Numbered from the stretch's first letter, positions 17,538 through 26,218 are shown. The stretch: 40,273 nt of DNA from Oscillatoriales cyanobacterium (GCA_004292515.1 RDXB01000055.1:1-40273), one strand, 5' to 3'. Program-made: numbers and translations. The notes: generated by a model from the sequence alone, not told the origin.

Positions 17538-18434
17538 CTAGGACACCAATGGCGCAGGCACAAACACCACCAGACTGTTGGGCAGCACGCGAAAGAGCGC
17601 TGGCGTGCGGGTCGAAAGCTCGCCGTCGGTGTTGATGGATTTGGGGTGATGGGTGGTAACGCGGATTTCGCGAGCTTCGATCGTGCGGACTTGGGCCTTT
17701 TGGCTGAGGCGGCCCGCGTGCATGGCTGGCACTAACGGTAGCATTTGCCACCAGTGAGCAATTTCCAGGCTGTATAAATCGAGACGCTGATCATCGATCG
17801 TGGCATCCCAGGCCACGCTGAGACCGCCGCCATAGTAGCGACCGTTGCCGACGGCGATTTGCACCGTTTTGACATCGATCGCCTCACCGTTGGCCTCGAT
17901 GGTGGCCGTAAAGGGCCGCGATTTCCACAGGGCTTGCAGGGTGGCGATCGCGTAGGCAAAAACTCCCCAACGTTTTTTGATTTCGCCGCTCAGTTGGCGG
18001 GTGATGCTGACACTGAGGCCCAGGCTGGCTACGTTAAAAAAGTAGCGATCGTTCACTTGCCCCACATCGATCGCCTTGGTTGCGCCCTGGGCCACCACTG
18101 CACAGGCCTGCCTCAGATCTGCTGGGATGGCTAGGGTGCGCGCTAGATCGTTGGCGGTTCCCAGGGGCAAAATGCCCAGGGGTAAGCGGGTTTCCACCAG
18201 GGCTGGTAGGGCTGCATTCAGGGTGCCATCGCCGCCACCAATGATCACGCAATCAACCCGGCTGGCATATTGCTGAATCAGGTCTTGAAAATCACTCGAT
18301 CGCTTGGTGCTGCGGAAGATTAGCTCGAACCCCATTTCATCCAAGATGGCGATCGCCCGGCCGAGCAGTTGCCGTCCTCGGCGCGATTGGGAATTCACCA
18401 GCAGCAAGGCCCGCTGAGGAGCAACGGAGTCCAT
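17538..18434 (-). CDS. YegS/DgkB-type lipid kinase
   Basis: A diacylglycerol-kinase-catalytic-domain protein, expected to phosphorylate a membrane lipid with ATP. Motifs are ALLLVNSQSRRG near the N-terminus, GGGDGT (66-71) for nucleotide binding, and LPLGTANDLARTL (about 89-101). A C-terminal beta domain follows, with AVGNGRYYGGG and INTDGEL. Length is 298 aa from ATG 18434. The frame is open to a TTG at 18524, but the extra 30 residues are not family-like. It is the third gene of a leftward series after trhO and the MEKHLA gene, with an 80-base gap. Exact lipid substrate unknown. Confidence 0.9.
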   Translation of the reverse strand: MDSVAPQRALLLVNSQSRRGRQLLGRAIAILDEMGFELIFRSTKRSSDFQDLIQQYASRVDCVIIGGGDGTLNAALPALVETRLPLGILPLGTANDLARTLAIPADLRQACAVVAQGATKAIDVGQVNDRYFFNVASLGLSVSITRQLSGEIKKRWGVFAYAIATLQALWKSRPFTATIEANGEAIDVKTVQIAVGNGRYYGGGLSVAWDATIDDQRLDLYSLEIAHWWQMLPLVPAMHAGRLSQKAQVRTIEAREIRVTTHHPKSINTDGELSTRTPALFRVLPNSLVVFVPAPLVS

Positions 18435-18514
18435 AATGCACCCGTGATCTAGATAACGCTTTGGTAACGCTAACAGTCTTTGACGTGACCTATCAAAATA
18501 AGCTTTCCGTGCTA

Positions 18515-19015
18515 CTACAGCCAATCGATTTGTTCAAAGGTGGCAGCTTGGCCATAGGGTTGACCGGCTTCATCCAATAGGTTCAAAATCAGACCATCGA
18601 GGATCCGAAAGCGGCGACCTGTTTTGGAAATTCGCACCCCTTGATAATTGCTGATATAACCCCGATCGGCTGCTTCTGCTAACATTTTGGCGCGCTCTTC
18701 TCGGGCGATCGGCTCGGCGCTCAACCGGGATGGCAGTTGCACAAACTCATCCCAACTCAGCTCCCATAGGTCGATCGCCCGTTGGTTGGCATAGTTAAAA
18801 ATCGGGTCGGCTTCCGTGCCGTGGGACACCACCACAAAAGGCGCGTGAAAAATCCGGCGCGATCGCTCGATCGGGTCGAGATCTGCCGGTAAATCTCCGA
18901 GCGATCGCCCCACCACCCGCTGGAAACTGACCGAGAGGCGATCGACATGGCGCACCACCGCCGGATCTTGCCAAATTTCGATCATGTCGCTCATGTCCAC
19001 CACCCGATCGCTCAC
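18515..19015 (-). CDS. MEKHLA (PAS-like) domain protein
   Basis: A 166-aa cytoplasmic protein almost wholly made of a MEKHLA domain, a PAS relative. Features are RIFHAPFVVVSHGTEADPIF, NYANQRAIDLWELSWDEF and RISKTGRRFRI, ending AATFEQIDWL. The GTG start at 19015 overlaps the trhO stop in GTGA, which supports both the start and translational coupling. The domain is predicted to bind a small ligand or cofactor; none can be named. Its function is not known to me, but coupling suggests it is made in fixed proportion to TrhO. Confidence 0.85.
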   Translation of the reverse strand: MSDRVVDMSDMIEIWQDPAVVRHVDRLSVSFQRVVGRSLGDLPADLDPIERSRRIFHAPFVVVSHGTEADPIFNYANQRAIDLWELSWDEFVQLPSRLSAEPIAREERAKMLAEAADRGYISNYQGVRISKTGRRFRILDGLILNLLDEAGQPYGQAATFEQIDWL

Positions 19016-19815
19016 GAAGTATCTCCCAAACTGGATTGGCAGTGGGGGCAGGTGTCGAGATTGCGATCGACCGGCCGACCACAGGCGCGACAGATTTGAT
19101 GAGTCCCCGGTTGCAGGCCGTGTTGCAGCGCCACCCGCTCGTCAAACACGAAGCATTCACCCTGCCAGGCGCTTTCCGCCGGGTCAACGGTGGCTAAGTA
19201 ATTGAGAATGCCACCCTCCAGTTGGTAAACCTGCTCGAATCCTTGGGCCAGCAGGTAGGCCGAAGCCTTTTCGCAGCGGATGCCGCCCGTGCAGAACATG
19301 GCCACTTTGCGATCGCGCTGGGGGTCGAGCAACCGTTCTACCGCTGCGGGAAAGTCTGTGAAGTTTTCGGTTTCCGGGTCGATCGCCCCCTGAAATGAGC
19401 CGATCGCCACTTCAAACTGGTTGCGCGTGTCGATCAGCTTCACCTCTGGATCGGCGATTAGCGCGTTCCAATCGCTGGGGGCCACGCGGGTTCCTGTCTG
19501 CTCCGTGGGGGCCACGGGTTGGTGGAACGCGACGATTTCTCGCTTCAGTTTGATTTTCAGCCGTTGGAAGGGCATGGCCGAGGCGATCGACTCGCGGGCG
19601 CTCAAGTTGGTGAGGGCCGGGTGCGATCGCAGGGCCACCAACATCTGGTCGATCGCCTCCCGAGTACCCGCGATCGTGCCATTGATTCCCTCTTGGGCCA
19701 GCAGCAACGTACCGCGAATGCCCAGGGTTTCGGCCCGATCAAGCCACTGCGATCGCCAATCGGCCCAATCATCCACCGCCACAAACTGATAGAGCGCGGC
19801 CACCACCACCGTCAT
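19012..19815 (-). CDS. trhO: tRNA uridine-34 hydroxylase (rhodanese-fold)
   Basis: Homologue of YceA/TrhO, which makes 5-hydroxyuridine at the wobble base of tRNA in an oxygen-dependent reaction. The N-terminal domain has RGTLLLAQEGINGTIAG. The rhodanese domain follows (VKLIDTRNQFEVAIGSFQGA, then the catalytic loop MFCTGGIRCEK with C175 and C181). The C-terminus has GECFVFDERVAL and two cysteine pairs (C242/C245 and C256/C259) forming a zinc-ribbon-like knuckle. Length is 267 aa from ATG 19815. It heads a leftward group with the MEKHLA and lipid kinase genes. A MITE lies 30 bases upstream of the start. Confidence 0.92.
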   Translation of the reverse strand: MTVVVAALYQFVAVDDWADWRSQWLDRAETLGIRGTLLLAQEGINGTIAGTREAIDQMLVALRSHPALTNLSARESIASAMPFQRLKIKLKREIVAFHQPVAPTEQTGTRVAPSDWNALIADPEVKLIDTRNQFEVAIGSFQGAIDPETENFTDFPAAVERLLDPQRDRKVAMFCTGGIRCEKASAYLLAQGFEQVYQLEGGILNYLATVDPAESAWQGECFVFDERVALQHGLQPGTHQICRACGRPVDRNLDTCPHCQSSLGDTS

Positions 19816-19845
19816 CTTGTCTCTCCGTCAGAAATCCAGGATCTA

Positions 19846-19988
19846 ATACCTGTCGTCATTACCTAGCGTGAAGCTGAAATGGTTGATTTTTCATCCCTCA
19901 ACCGTTGTAACAAGGGGCTTAAGCCCCTTGCTGCCCAACGATCGCGTAACGGGAGGATCAGGATTTCAGGCGATTTGACAACATCCCC
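19846..19988 (-). mobile_element. MITE-like element, complete copy (143 bp) at dtd stop codon
   Basis: Reading on the minus strand, the copy begins GGGGATGTTGTC and continues AAATCGCCTGAAATCCTGAT. It has the central palindrome around GGGGCTTAAGCCCC (19910-19930) and ends with the right arm GATGAAAAATCAACC. TA flanks it at 19989-19990 and 19844-19845. The dtd stop TAG is the flanking TA plus the element's first G. It separates dtd from the trhO start. Confidence 0.8.
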
Positions 19989-20432
19989 TAAGCATCCAAA
20001 ATCAAGGTCACTGGGCCATCGTTCTCAATTTGGACTTGCATCATTGCGCCAAACCGGCCGGTTTCCACGCGCAGTCCACTGGCTCGCAACAATTCCACAA
20101 AGCGATCGTACAGGGCCTCGGCCCGATCGGGCGCGGCAGAGCGATCGAAACTGGGTCGCCGCCCCTTGCGCCCATCGCCATAGAGGGTGAACTGACTAAT
20201 CACCAGCAGTTCGCCGCCAATCTCACGGACAGATCAAACCGAGGATTAGCCGCCGCCGGATCGGGAAACAGCCGCAAATCCAGACATTTGCGCGCCATCC
20301 ACTGCAACTCCACTTCTGTATCGGTCGCGGCGATCGCCACCAACAGGTTCAAGCCCCGGCCAATTTGCCCGACGGTTTCCCCCCCCCGATCGCCACGCTC
20401 GAAGCCATCACCCGCTGAATCACCACCCGCAT
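19988..20432 (-). pseudogene. dtd: D-aminoacyl-tRNA deacylase, two frameshifts
   Basis: Pieces of DTD, the enzyme that hydrolyses D-aminoacyl-tRNA, lie in three frames. The N-terminus [17 protein letters not shown] starts at ATG 20432. The frame then breaks at a run of nine G (plus-strand C, 20379-20387). It resumes as [18 protein letters not shown] through RFDLS, and breaks again near 20224-20230 before EIGGELL. The last part, [20 protein letters not shown] through [10 protein letters not shown] and [11 protein letters not shown], is intact. The total of 445 bases is right for a 148-aa family member apart from a net shift. One break is in a homopolymer and might be a sequencing error; the second is not. 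It lies 47 bases after folD and was probably co-transcribed. Confidence 0.85.
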
Positions 20433-20479
20433 CGTGTCGCCGTCCTCGTAAATGATCACTGTCCCAATCCAGGACAAGG

Positions 20480-21349
20480 TTAGGACAAGGCGCGACGGCG
20501 ATAGCTTTCCACCGTGTTGGCCAGCAGCATCGTCACTGTCATGGGCCCCACTCCGCCGGGTACGGGGGAAATTGCGCCCGCAACATCGAGGACGCGATCG
20601 AAATCCACATCGCCCACCAGTTTGCCCTTGCCGGTTTCATCGGTGATCCGGTTGATGCCTACATCGATCACCGTTGCGCCGGGTTTGATGTGGTCGGGCC
20701 CCAACATCAGGGGCCGCCCCACCGCCGCAATCAAAATATCCGCCTCACGACAAACGGCCGCCAAGTCCGGGGTGCGCGAATGGGCGATCGTCACCGTGGC
20801 GTTGGCTTCCAGCAACATCAGGGCGATCGGCTTGCCCACCAAAATACTGCGCCCCACCACCACAGCCTTTTTGCCCGCCGGGTCCACGCCCGCATCCCGC
20901 AACATTTCCATCACACCCGCCGGGGTGCAACTCCGCAAGCAGGGTTCACCGCGCACCAAGCGGCCCAAGTTAGCCGGATGCAGCCCATCCGCATCCTTGT
21001 CGGGGGCAATTTCCAGCAACAGCGCATTGCCATCAAGGCCGTCCGGTAGCGGCAGTTGCACCAAAATGCCATCCACATTCGGATCATCATTCAGTTGGTG
21101 AATGATCGCGGTCAGTTCCGCTTGGCTGGCGGTGGCGGGCAAATGCTTGCCAAAGGAGGCAATGCCCACCCGCTCGCAGGCCCGCTCCTTGTTGCGGACA
21201 TAGGCGGCGCTGGCGGGATTGTCGCCCACCATCAAGACGGCCAAGCCGGGGGCCCGGCCGCGATCGCCCCGCAGTTGGGCAATGTCTGCCTTGAGTTGGT
21301 CTTGAATTTTTTCGGCTAAGGCTTTGCCGTCAATCAAGCGCGCAGTCAT
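20480..21349 (-). CDS. folD: Bifunctional methylenetetrahydrofolate dehydrogenase/cyclohydrolase
   Basis: Interconverts 5,10-methylene-, methenyl- and 10-formyl-tetrahydrofolate using NADP. Signatures are Y50-V-R-N-K54 (catalytic Tyr and Lys), [10 protein letters not shown] (97-106), [21 protein letters not shown] (163-174, Rossmann nucleotide loop) and [10 protein letters not shown] (262-271). Length is 289 aa, the usual size. Starts at ATG 21349. It is divergent from the lipoprotein gene and is followed by the disrupted dtd. Confidence 0.97.
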   Translation of the reverse strand: MTARLIDGKALAEKIQDQLKADIAQLRGDRGRAPGLAVLMVGDNPASAAYVRNKERACERVGIASFGKHLPATASQAELTAIIHQLNDDPNVDGILVQLPLPDGLDGNALLLEIAPDKDADGLHPANLGRLVRGEPCLRSCTPAGVMEMLRDAGVDPAGKKAVVVGRSILVGKPIALMLLEANATVTIAHSRTPDLAAVCREADILIAAVGRPLMLGPDHIKPGATVIDVGINRITDETGKGKLVGDVDFDRVLDVAGAISPVPGGVGPMTVTMLLANTVESYRRRALS

Positions 21350-21529
21350 GGGTTTGTGCGTCGTCGGTGAAGGGTTGCCCGTTCAGCCTATATCGATTCG
21401 TGAATGGGGTTCCGCAATTCCCGGGTCAAACTTCAAAATGCAGAAGTTAACCTTAAGAATGATCGCCAATCTTCGGGCGATCGCGTCACCATAACAGGCA
21501 ACAGGGGTCTATCGAAAACCATACCGGTC

Positions 21530-22018
21530 ATGTCCCAGCAGGCAATGTCTCAGCTGCTCCCGTTTCTATCCCTGATCACTCAGCGGGCTATTTCTCCGAG
21601 GACTTCCCAAAGTCGCTCTCTCAAGGATTCTCACCGTTTCTTTCAGGGTATTTTTCAGCGATGGCAGCCTTTTGTCTTAGGACTGGGCTTGGCACTGATG
21701 GGGGGTTGCGCTGCCCCGGTGTCGATCGCGTCGCTGAAGCAGCAGTCTAGCCAGGGGCTAAATGGTCAGTTGGTTTACATCGAAGGCAAAGCGGTCGATC
21801 GCGTGCCCTTGTTGGATGGTCGGGTTTATCGAATTGAGGATGGCACGGGCTGGATTTGGGTACTCTCTCAAGGGAAAGAGGACGAGATTACCCTCGGAAA
21901 AACCGTTCGGTTAAAAGCCGAGTTGCGCTATCAGGACATGGCCGCAGACCAAGAACCTGGGGGCAGTCAGCCTGGAGCCGACGAACTTTATGCTGTGGAG
22001 CGGCAGCGCTTGCCATGA
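21530..22018 (+). CDS. Putative lipoprotein with OB-fold-like domain
   Basis: No named family recognised. A hydrophobic stretch (QPFVLGLGLALMGG) ends in GGCAAP, a plausible lipobox, so the mature protein may be anchored by its Cys at codon 60 of this start. The C-terminal 80 residues (NGQLVYIEGKAVDRVPLLDG, YRIEDGTGWIWVLS, then a Lys/Arg-rich strand) look like a small OB-fold similar to secreted OB domains. ATG 21404 in the same frame would add 42 residues. ATG 21530 is preferred for length, yet the n-region is still unusually long, so the start is uncertain. The stop overlaps the next ORF in ATGA. Confidence 0.6.
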   Translation: MSQQAMSQLLPFLSLITQRAISPRTSQSRSLKDSHRFFQGIFQRWQPFVLGLGLALMGGCAAPVSIASLKQQSSQGLNGQLVYIEGKAVDRVPLLDGRVYRIEDGTGWIWVLSQGKEDEITLGKTVRLKAELRYQDMAADQEPGGSQPGADELYAVERQRLP

Positions 22019-22248
22019 CGAATGATCGCACCGATGCGCCCGCGAATTGCCCGACTTCCAGAAGTAAGACCCTGGCTGATCGCACGTTTGATTGCACCAC
22101 CGATCGCACCAATGATCGCCCCACCGATCGCCCCGTGGCCCCGCCGCCGAGATCGCTCCCGCACCACAGCGATCGCCGCAATCGTCGCTGGGTGGCGGCC
22201 CTGTCCTCTGGGTTTCAACTATTGATGTGGTGTTTGGTGGGGTGGTGA
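22015..22248 (+). CDS. Small ORF linking lipoprotein and Nudix genes
   Basis: A 77-aa frame starting MTNDRTDAPANCPTSRS, with an Asp-Arg-Thr-rich middle (TDRTNDRPTDRPV) and a hydrophobic end (LSSGFQLLMWCLVGW). It is unrecognised. Support is positional: ATGA overlap with the lipoprotein stop and GTGA overlap with a GTG of the Nudix frame, so a translating ribosome could pass through all three. Against it, the middle comes from repeated GATCGC-type DNA and shows no family pattern. Confidence 0.35.
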   Translation: MTNDRTDAPANCPTSRSKTLADRTFDCTTDRTNDRPTDRPVAPPPRSLPHHSDRRNRRWVAALSSGFQLLMWCLVGW

Positions 22249-22679
22249 TTCAAACCGTGGCCATGGCGTTGTTGTATCCACCCTCGCGCGATCGCTTCTT
22301 GTTGCAGTTGCGCGATGACTTTCCCCACATCCTGTTTCCGGGCTATTGGGGCTTGTTTGGCGGCCATTTGGAACCGGGCGAGACTCCGGAAGTCGGCCTG
22401 CGCCGGGAACTGGTTGAGGAAATTGGCTTTGAGCCGCCGCAGTTGGAGTTATTTCGGATTGACCATGCCGAGACCGATCGGGAGCGCTATTTTTTTCAGG
22501 GGCTGCTGACGGTCGAGCTAGATCAATTGCAACTGAATGAAGGTCAGGATATGGCTTGGGGATCGATCGCCGATCTAGAACTAGGGGAGTTGTGGTCGCC
22601 CCGTTTGCAGGAAATGCGCCCGATCGGCCCGCCCCATCGATCGGTTTTGCTGGCCTTGGCGGAATCTTTAATTCTGTAA
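22245..22679 (+). CDS. Nudix hydrolase
   Basis: A pyrophosphohydrolase of unknown substrate; the nearest-looking types act on nucleoside-diphosphate compounds. The Nudix box is complete: GHLEPGE, seven residues, then RELVEEIG (residues 40-61 from GTG 22245), inside GYWGLFGGHLEPGET. Length is about 144 aa. GTG 22227 and ATG 22263 are alternative starts; 22245 is chosen for its GTGA overlap with the upstream frame. Cytoplasmic. Confidence 0.88.
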   Translation: MIQTVAMALLYPPSRDRFLLQLRDDFPHILFPGYWGLFGGHLEPGETPEVGLRRELVEEIGFEPPQLELFRIDHAETDRERYFFQGLLTVELDQLQLNEGQDMAWGSIADLELGELWSPRLQEMRPIGPPHRSVLLALAESLIL

Positions 22680-22854
22680 TCTCAGCCAGATTTCGACTAT
22701 TTGACCATCCAACCCCACAAAACAGCGATCGCGCCGGCCCTTCAGGACACAGCGCGATCATGCTCATTTCTACAATTCAATCAATCATGAATTGAACAAT
22801 CGCACGAATGATTGCTTGATTACTTGAATGATTGGACGATTGATTGCTGGAAAC

Positions 22855-23175
22855 CTAGCTATCCAAATTAACGGCATTCACATCCACTGCGGCATCAGCA
22901 ACCGTTGCCGAATTCGCTGATTTGACCGTGGGGCGATTTTTGAACCATTCGATCGCAATTTGTGACAGCTCTGCGATCAACAAGGTGACGATCGCCAAGT
23001 CATCCAACTGCCCCGCGATCGGCAAAAAGTCCGGCGCAATATCCAACGGACTCAGCAAATAAACCAATGTGCCCGCCACAATCCACAGCCGATATTTGGG
23101 GTTCCGAATCGTGTCGCGATACCAACCATAGAGGGCGCTGGGCGAGATATTCATGGGGCTGTCCTGGTGCGTCAT
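22855..23175 (-). CDS. DUF1232 (YkvA-like) membrane protein
   Basis: A 106-aa protein. The core LYGWYRDTIRNPKYRLW and the segment YLLSPLDIAPDFLPIAGQLDD are typical of DUF1232; one or two membrane helices are likely. Function unknown. The frame opens upstream to 23355, but that part overlaps repeat DNA. ATG 23175, preceded by GGAGAGCA, is the better start; ATG 23154 is a third choice. Probably the last gene of the leftward GT2/fucose group, separated by a degenerate MITE. Confidence 0.85.
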   Translation of the reverse strand: MTHQDSPMNISPSALYGWYRDTIRNPKYRLWIVAGTLVYLLSPLDIAPDFLPIAGQLDDLAIVTLLIAELSQIAIEWFKNRPTVKSANSATVADAAVDVNAVNLDS

Positions 23176-23289
23176 TGCTCTCCATCTTGGCAGGGGCGAT
23201 CGAGCTTCGTCGAGGGCAAAAACCCCACCGCCCGATCGCGAAACCCGCCCCCCCCCAGCCAATTCGGCAACTGGCGATCGCCCTGTTGT

Positions 23290-23405
23290 TTTTGCGGTTT
23301 TAAGGTTGCCTACCCAGCCGTTGGAACAAGGGGCTTCAGCCCCTTGCTGCCCCACGATTCGCTCACGGTAGCGTCAGGGTTTCAGGCGATCAAACGGCCT
23401 GACTG
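23290..23405 (-). mobile_element. MITE-like element, degenerate copy
   Basis: On the minus strand it reads GATCGCCTGAAACCCTGAC, then ATCGTGGGGCAGC and the palindrome AAGGGGCTGAAGCCCCTT (about 23326-23346, one mismatch), then a short right arm. Ends are eroded (GGGCAGTC near the left end) and no TA duplication is certain. It begins a few bases after the stop of the GDP-fucose synthase-like gene. Confidence 0.55.
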
Positions 23406-23413
23406 CCCACTGC

Positions 23414-24364
23414 TTACACCGCGTTGGCTCGATACCAGGCGATCGTTTGCTTCAGACCATCTTCAAAGCTAGTTTTAGCTGCAAACCCAAACAAATCCCG
23501 AGCGCGGGTTGTATCCAAACAGCGGCGCGGTTGACCGTTGGGCTTATCAGTTTCCCAGACAATTTCGCCGTCATAATCCATCAATTCACAGATCAATTCG
23601 ATCAAATTGCGGATTGAAATTTCCCGTCCTGTACCCAAGTTCACCGGCTCCGAACTGTTGAGATGTTGGGTACCCAACACCAACCCCACCGCTGCATCTT
23701 CCACATAGAGAAATTCACGGGTGGGGCTGCCATCTCCCCAAACCGGTAGTTGGCGATCGCCCCGTTGTTGGGCTTCGTGAATCTTGCGAATCAGGGCGGG
23801 GATCACGTGAGAGCTGCTGGGGTCGAAATTATCGTAGGGCCCATAAAGATTCACCGGCAGCAGATAAATGCCATTGAAGCCATATTGATCGCGGTAGGAC
23901 TGAAGCTGCACTAACAGGGCTTTTTTAGCCACACCGTAGGGGGCGTTGGTTTCTTCGGGATAGCCTTCCCAGAGGTCAGCTTCTTTGAAGGGAACGGGGG
24001 TGAATTTGGGATAGGCGCAAATCGTCCCGGCACAGACGAATTTTTCGACCCCGGCTTCGTGGGCCGCGTGGATCAGTTGCGTGCCCATCATCAGGTTGTC
24101 GTAAAACAACTCGGCGGGTCGATCGCGGTTTAGACCAATGCCGCCGACGTGGGCGGCCAGGTGAATCACGATTTGTTGGCCAGCCACGGCCTGCTGACAA
24201 GCGGCCAGTTGGCGTAGGTCACAATCATGCGATCGCGGCGTGGTGATTTTGTCAGGATTAGCACCAGCAGCGATTAGTTGTTGCACCACATGGCGACCCA
24301 AAAAGCCTGCGCCACCGGTCACGAGAATGGTTTTGCTGCTGAGGTCGAGTGCGGGATTGCTCAT
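23414..24364 (-). CDS. GDP-L-fucose synthase-like NAD(P) sugar epimerase/reductase
   Basis: An extended short-chain dehydrogenase, expected to convert GDP-4-keto-6-deoxymannose to GDP-L-fucose for surface glycans. The dinucleotide loop is TGGAGFLG (16-23). The catalytic Y143-x3-K147 is in APYGVAKK. CAGTICAYPKFTPVPFKE and LLPVNLYGPYDNFDPSSSH are typical of the fucose synthase branch; Thr stands where E. coli has the catalytic Ser. Length is 316 aa from ATG 24364; the frame opens to 24430 without family similarity. The GDP-mannose dehydratase (gmd) that usually accompanies it is not adjacent. The GT2 gene lies just upstream in the same direction. Confidence 0.87.
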   Translation of the reverse strand: MSNPALDLSSKTILVTGGAGFLGRHVVQQLIAAGANPDKITTPRSHDCDLRQLAACQQAVAGQQIVIHLAAHVGGIGLNRDRPAELFYDNLMMGTQLIHAAHEAGVEKFVCAGTICAYPKFTPVPFKEADLWEGYPEETNAPYGVAKKALLVQLQSYRDQYGFNGIYLLPVNLYGPYDNFDPSSSHVIPALIRKIHEAQQRGDRQLPVWGDGSPTREFLYVEDAAVGLVLGTQHLNSSEPVNLGTGREISIRNLIELICELMDYDGEIVWETDKPNGQPRRCLDTTRARDLFGFAAKTSFEDGLKQTIAWYRANAV

Positions 24365-24493
24365 AGTTGCCAAGAAGGGTAAGGAATGGAACTCAGGGAT
24401 GGCTGATGAATGCAGGCTGATCATGCCCATCGAAGCGGTTGATGCACCCGATCGCTCCCGGAGAATCCCGAAGAATCTCAGAGAATTGATCGA

Positions 24494-25642
24494 TTAGGCG
24501 TTGTCTGGGGCGGATGGGACGGCGATCGCCCTGGAATCGACCGGGTGGCGGATGTAGCCGAGGATCGATTGGGGATTTAGCCAGCGCGATTGCGGCCCTA
24601 GGCGATCGATCAGCATGGCTCGCCCCCCATTCGGCACAATCCCGATCAACAGCAAGCCCAGAGCCGTTTTGCAGGCTCCACGCGATCGCCCAGCCGCTCG
24701 ATCCAACTGCCAAGCCTGCCACCACAACCACCAGCCCAGTTGCCATTGGCGGGGCAATCGCCGTCCCGATCGCTGCCCCGATCGCTGCCCCGATCGCAGG
24801 GCCGCCGGATCTAAACGCGGAGCTAGATATTTATAGAGTAAGTATTTGGCAAAGTTTCCCCAAGCCACGGCCCGGTAGGCAGCTAAATCGGGATGGCGAT
24901 CGAGTGCCCCCTGCAAACAAGCAAAGCCCGATCGCCCAATCCGAGCCACATCGGCCGATTGCGACCCCGCCGCCACCCGATAGAGCACTTGCACCCGAGG
25001 CACACAGACAAAGGGAAACCGCTCCGCCAACCGCAACCAGAGATCCCAGTCCTCCGAGGGCACTAGCTCAGGATTGAACGGGGCGATCGGGCGGGAATCT
25101 TCCATGGCCGGCCAACCTACGGCCGCCAAAGCCGCACGATGAATTAAGGGATTCGAGCCATTTTCCAAGAAATTCACTTGCAGCAGTGGCCACAGGACTG
25201 AGCCACTGAGCTGGACATAACTACCCCGATGCAGCCATGCCCCGCGATCGTCCAGATAATCCGTCCAACTGTAGGCCACCGCTGCGGCTGGCTCGGCTTC
25301 CAGAGCTGCCAACTGGGCCGCCAGCTTGTCGGGAGTCCAGCGATCGTCCGCATCTAAAAACGCAATCCAATCGCCGCGAGATCGGGCCAGACCGCGATTA
25401 CGGGCGATCGCCTGGCCACCATTGGCAAACCGGAACGGCCGCAGCCGCTGATCCTGCTGGGCAAGATTCTGCAAAAGCTCCCAGGTGCGATCGGTCGATC
25501 CATCATCGATCGCCACCACCTCAAAATCCGTCAGGGTTTGGGCCAGCACTGAGGCGATCGTGTCGGCGATCGTGCCCGCCGCATTGTAGGCCGGAATTAC
25601 CACCGAAATTCGCGGCCGCTTTCGTGCCCGTTCTGTCCCCAT
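24494..25642 (-). CDS. Family 2 (GT-A) glycosyltransferase
   Basis: An inverting glycosyltransferase of the GT-A fold. ISVVIPAYNAAGTI opens the domain; DDGSTDRT (46-53) and the metal-binding FLDADD (97-100) follow; acceptor-side residues include SEDWDLWLRLAERFP. Length is 382 aa from ATG 25642; a GTG at 25654 is possible. The C-terminal third is Trp-rich (QWQLGWWLWWQAWQ) and may touch the membrane. It contains a 12-bp in-frame duplication giving RSGQRSGQRSGR (24763-24798). Likely a glycan-assembly partner of the fucose synthase-like gene; sugar unknown. Confidence 0.88.
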   Translation of the reverse strand: MGTERARKRPRISVVIPAYNAAGTIADTIASVLAQTLTDFEVVAIDDGSTDRTWELLQNLAQQDQRLRPFRFANGGQAIARNRGLARSRGDWIAFLDADDRWTPDKLAAQLAALEAEPAAAVAYSWTDYLDDRGAWLHRGSYVQLSGSVLWPLLQVNFLENGSNPLIHRAALAAVGWPAMEDSRPIAPFNPELVPSEDWDLWLRLAERFPFVCVPRVQVLYRVAAGSQSADVARIGRSGFACLQGALDRHPDLAAYRAVAWGNFAKYLLYKYLAPRLDPAALRSGQRSGQRSGRRLPRQWQLGWWLWWQAWQLDRAAGRSRGACKTALGLLLIGIVPNGGRAMLIDRLGPQSRWLNPQSILGYIRHPVDSRAIAVPSAPDNA

Positions 25643-25690
25643 CACGGCCCCCACCGCCTACAATTCTGGCAATGTACTGACTGCCCATCC

Positions 25691-26218
25691 ATGACGCGCC
25701 GATCGCCCGAAGGCCTCGCCACCACAAAGCTGCCTCTTCCCCTGTCTGACCAAGAGTGGCAGCAGTTCCAGCGCGTACGGACGATCGCCACCCTGCTGGA
25801 CAATGCGATCGAGATTCCCATTCTGCGCTACCGCGTTGGCCTCGACCCACTGATTGGTCTCCTGCCGATCGGGGGAGACGTGGTGGGGTTTTTGCTCTCG
25901 ATCTATTTGGTCGTGGAATCGGCCCGATTGGGGATGCCTGCGACCCTGCTGACGCGGATGACCCTGAATATTGCCCTTGAAACCCTGGCTGGCTCTGTGC
26001 CGGCCCTCGGTGACTTGGTTGATGTGGCCTGGAAAGCCAATGCTCAGAACTTGCAACTGCTGGAAGCCTATTTGAATTCGCCCAATCGCGACCCAATTCG
26101 GGTGTCCAAGCGGTTTATGTTGTTACTGGTGGGCAGCTTGTTGGCCCTGACGATCGCGGCGGCTGGACTCAGCCTGTGGTTGCTGAACTGGGCAATCCGG
26201 GCGATCGTTGGAGCCTAG
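25691..26218 (+). CDS. DUF4112 family membrane protein
   Basis: A 175-aa protein of unknown function. The family core is clear: LLDNAIEIPILRYRVGLDPL, IGLLPIGGDVVGFLLSIYLV, TRMTLNIALETLAGSVPALG and DVAWKANAQNLQLLE, followed by a C-terminal helix LLLVGSLLALTIAAAGLSLWL. Two to three membrane segments are expected. Starts at ATG 25691, divergent from the GT2 gene. The stop TAG is followed by GGGCGATCATCG, which only loosely resembles the MITE end. Confidence 0.88.
   Translation: MTRRSPEGLATTKLPLPLSDQEWQQFQRVRTIATLLDNAIEIPILRYRVGLDPLIGLLPIGGDVVGFLLSIYLVVESARLGMPATLLTRMTLNIALETLAGSVPALGDLVDVAWKANAQNLQLLEAYLNSPNRDPIRVSKRFMLLLVGSLLALTIAAAGLSLWLLNWAIRAIVGA

Noticed and set aside
20030-20455. 141-aa rightward frame opposite dtd
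   Set aside because: It is antisense to clear DTD sequence and has shadow-frame composition.
25140-25160. tRNA-like T-loop on the minus strand (GGATTCGAGCC-type bases)
   Set aside because: It lies inside the GT2 gene, and no matching acceptor stem or anticodon arm could be formed. No tRNA was found in the window.
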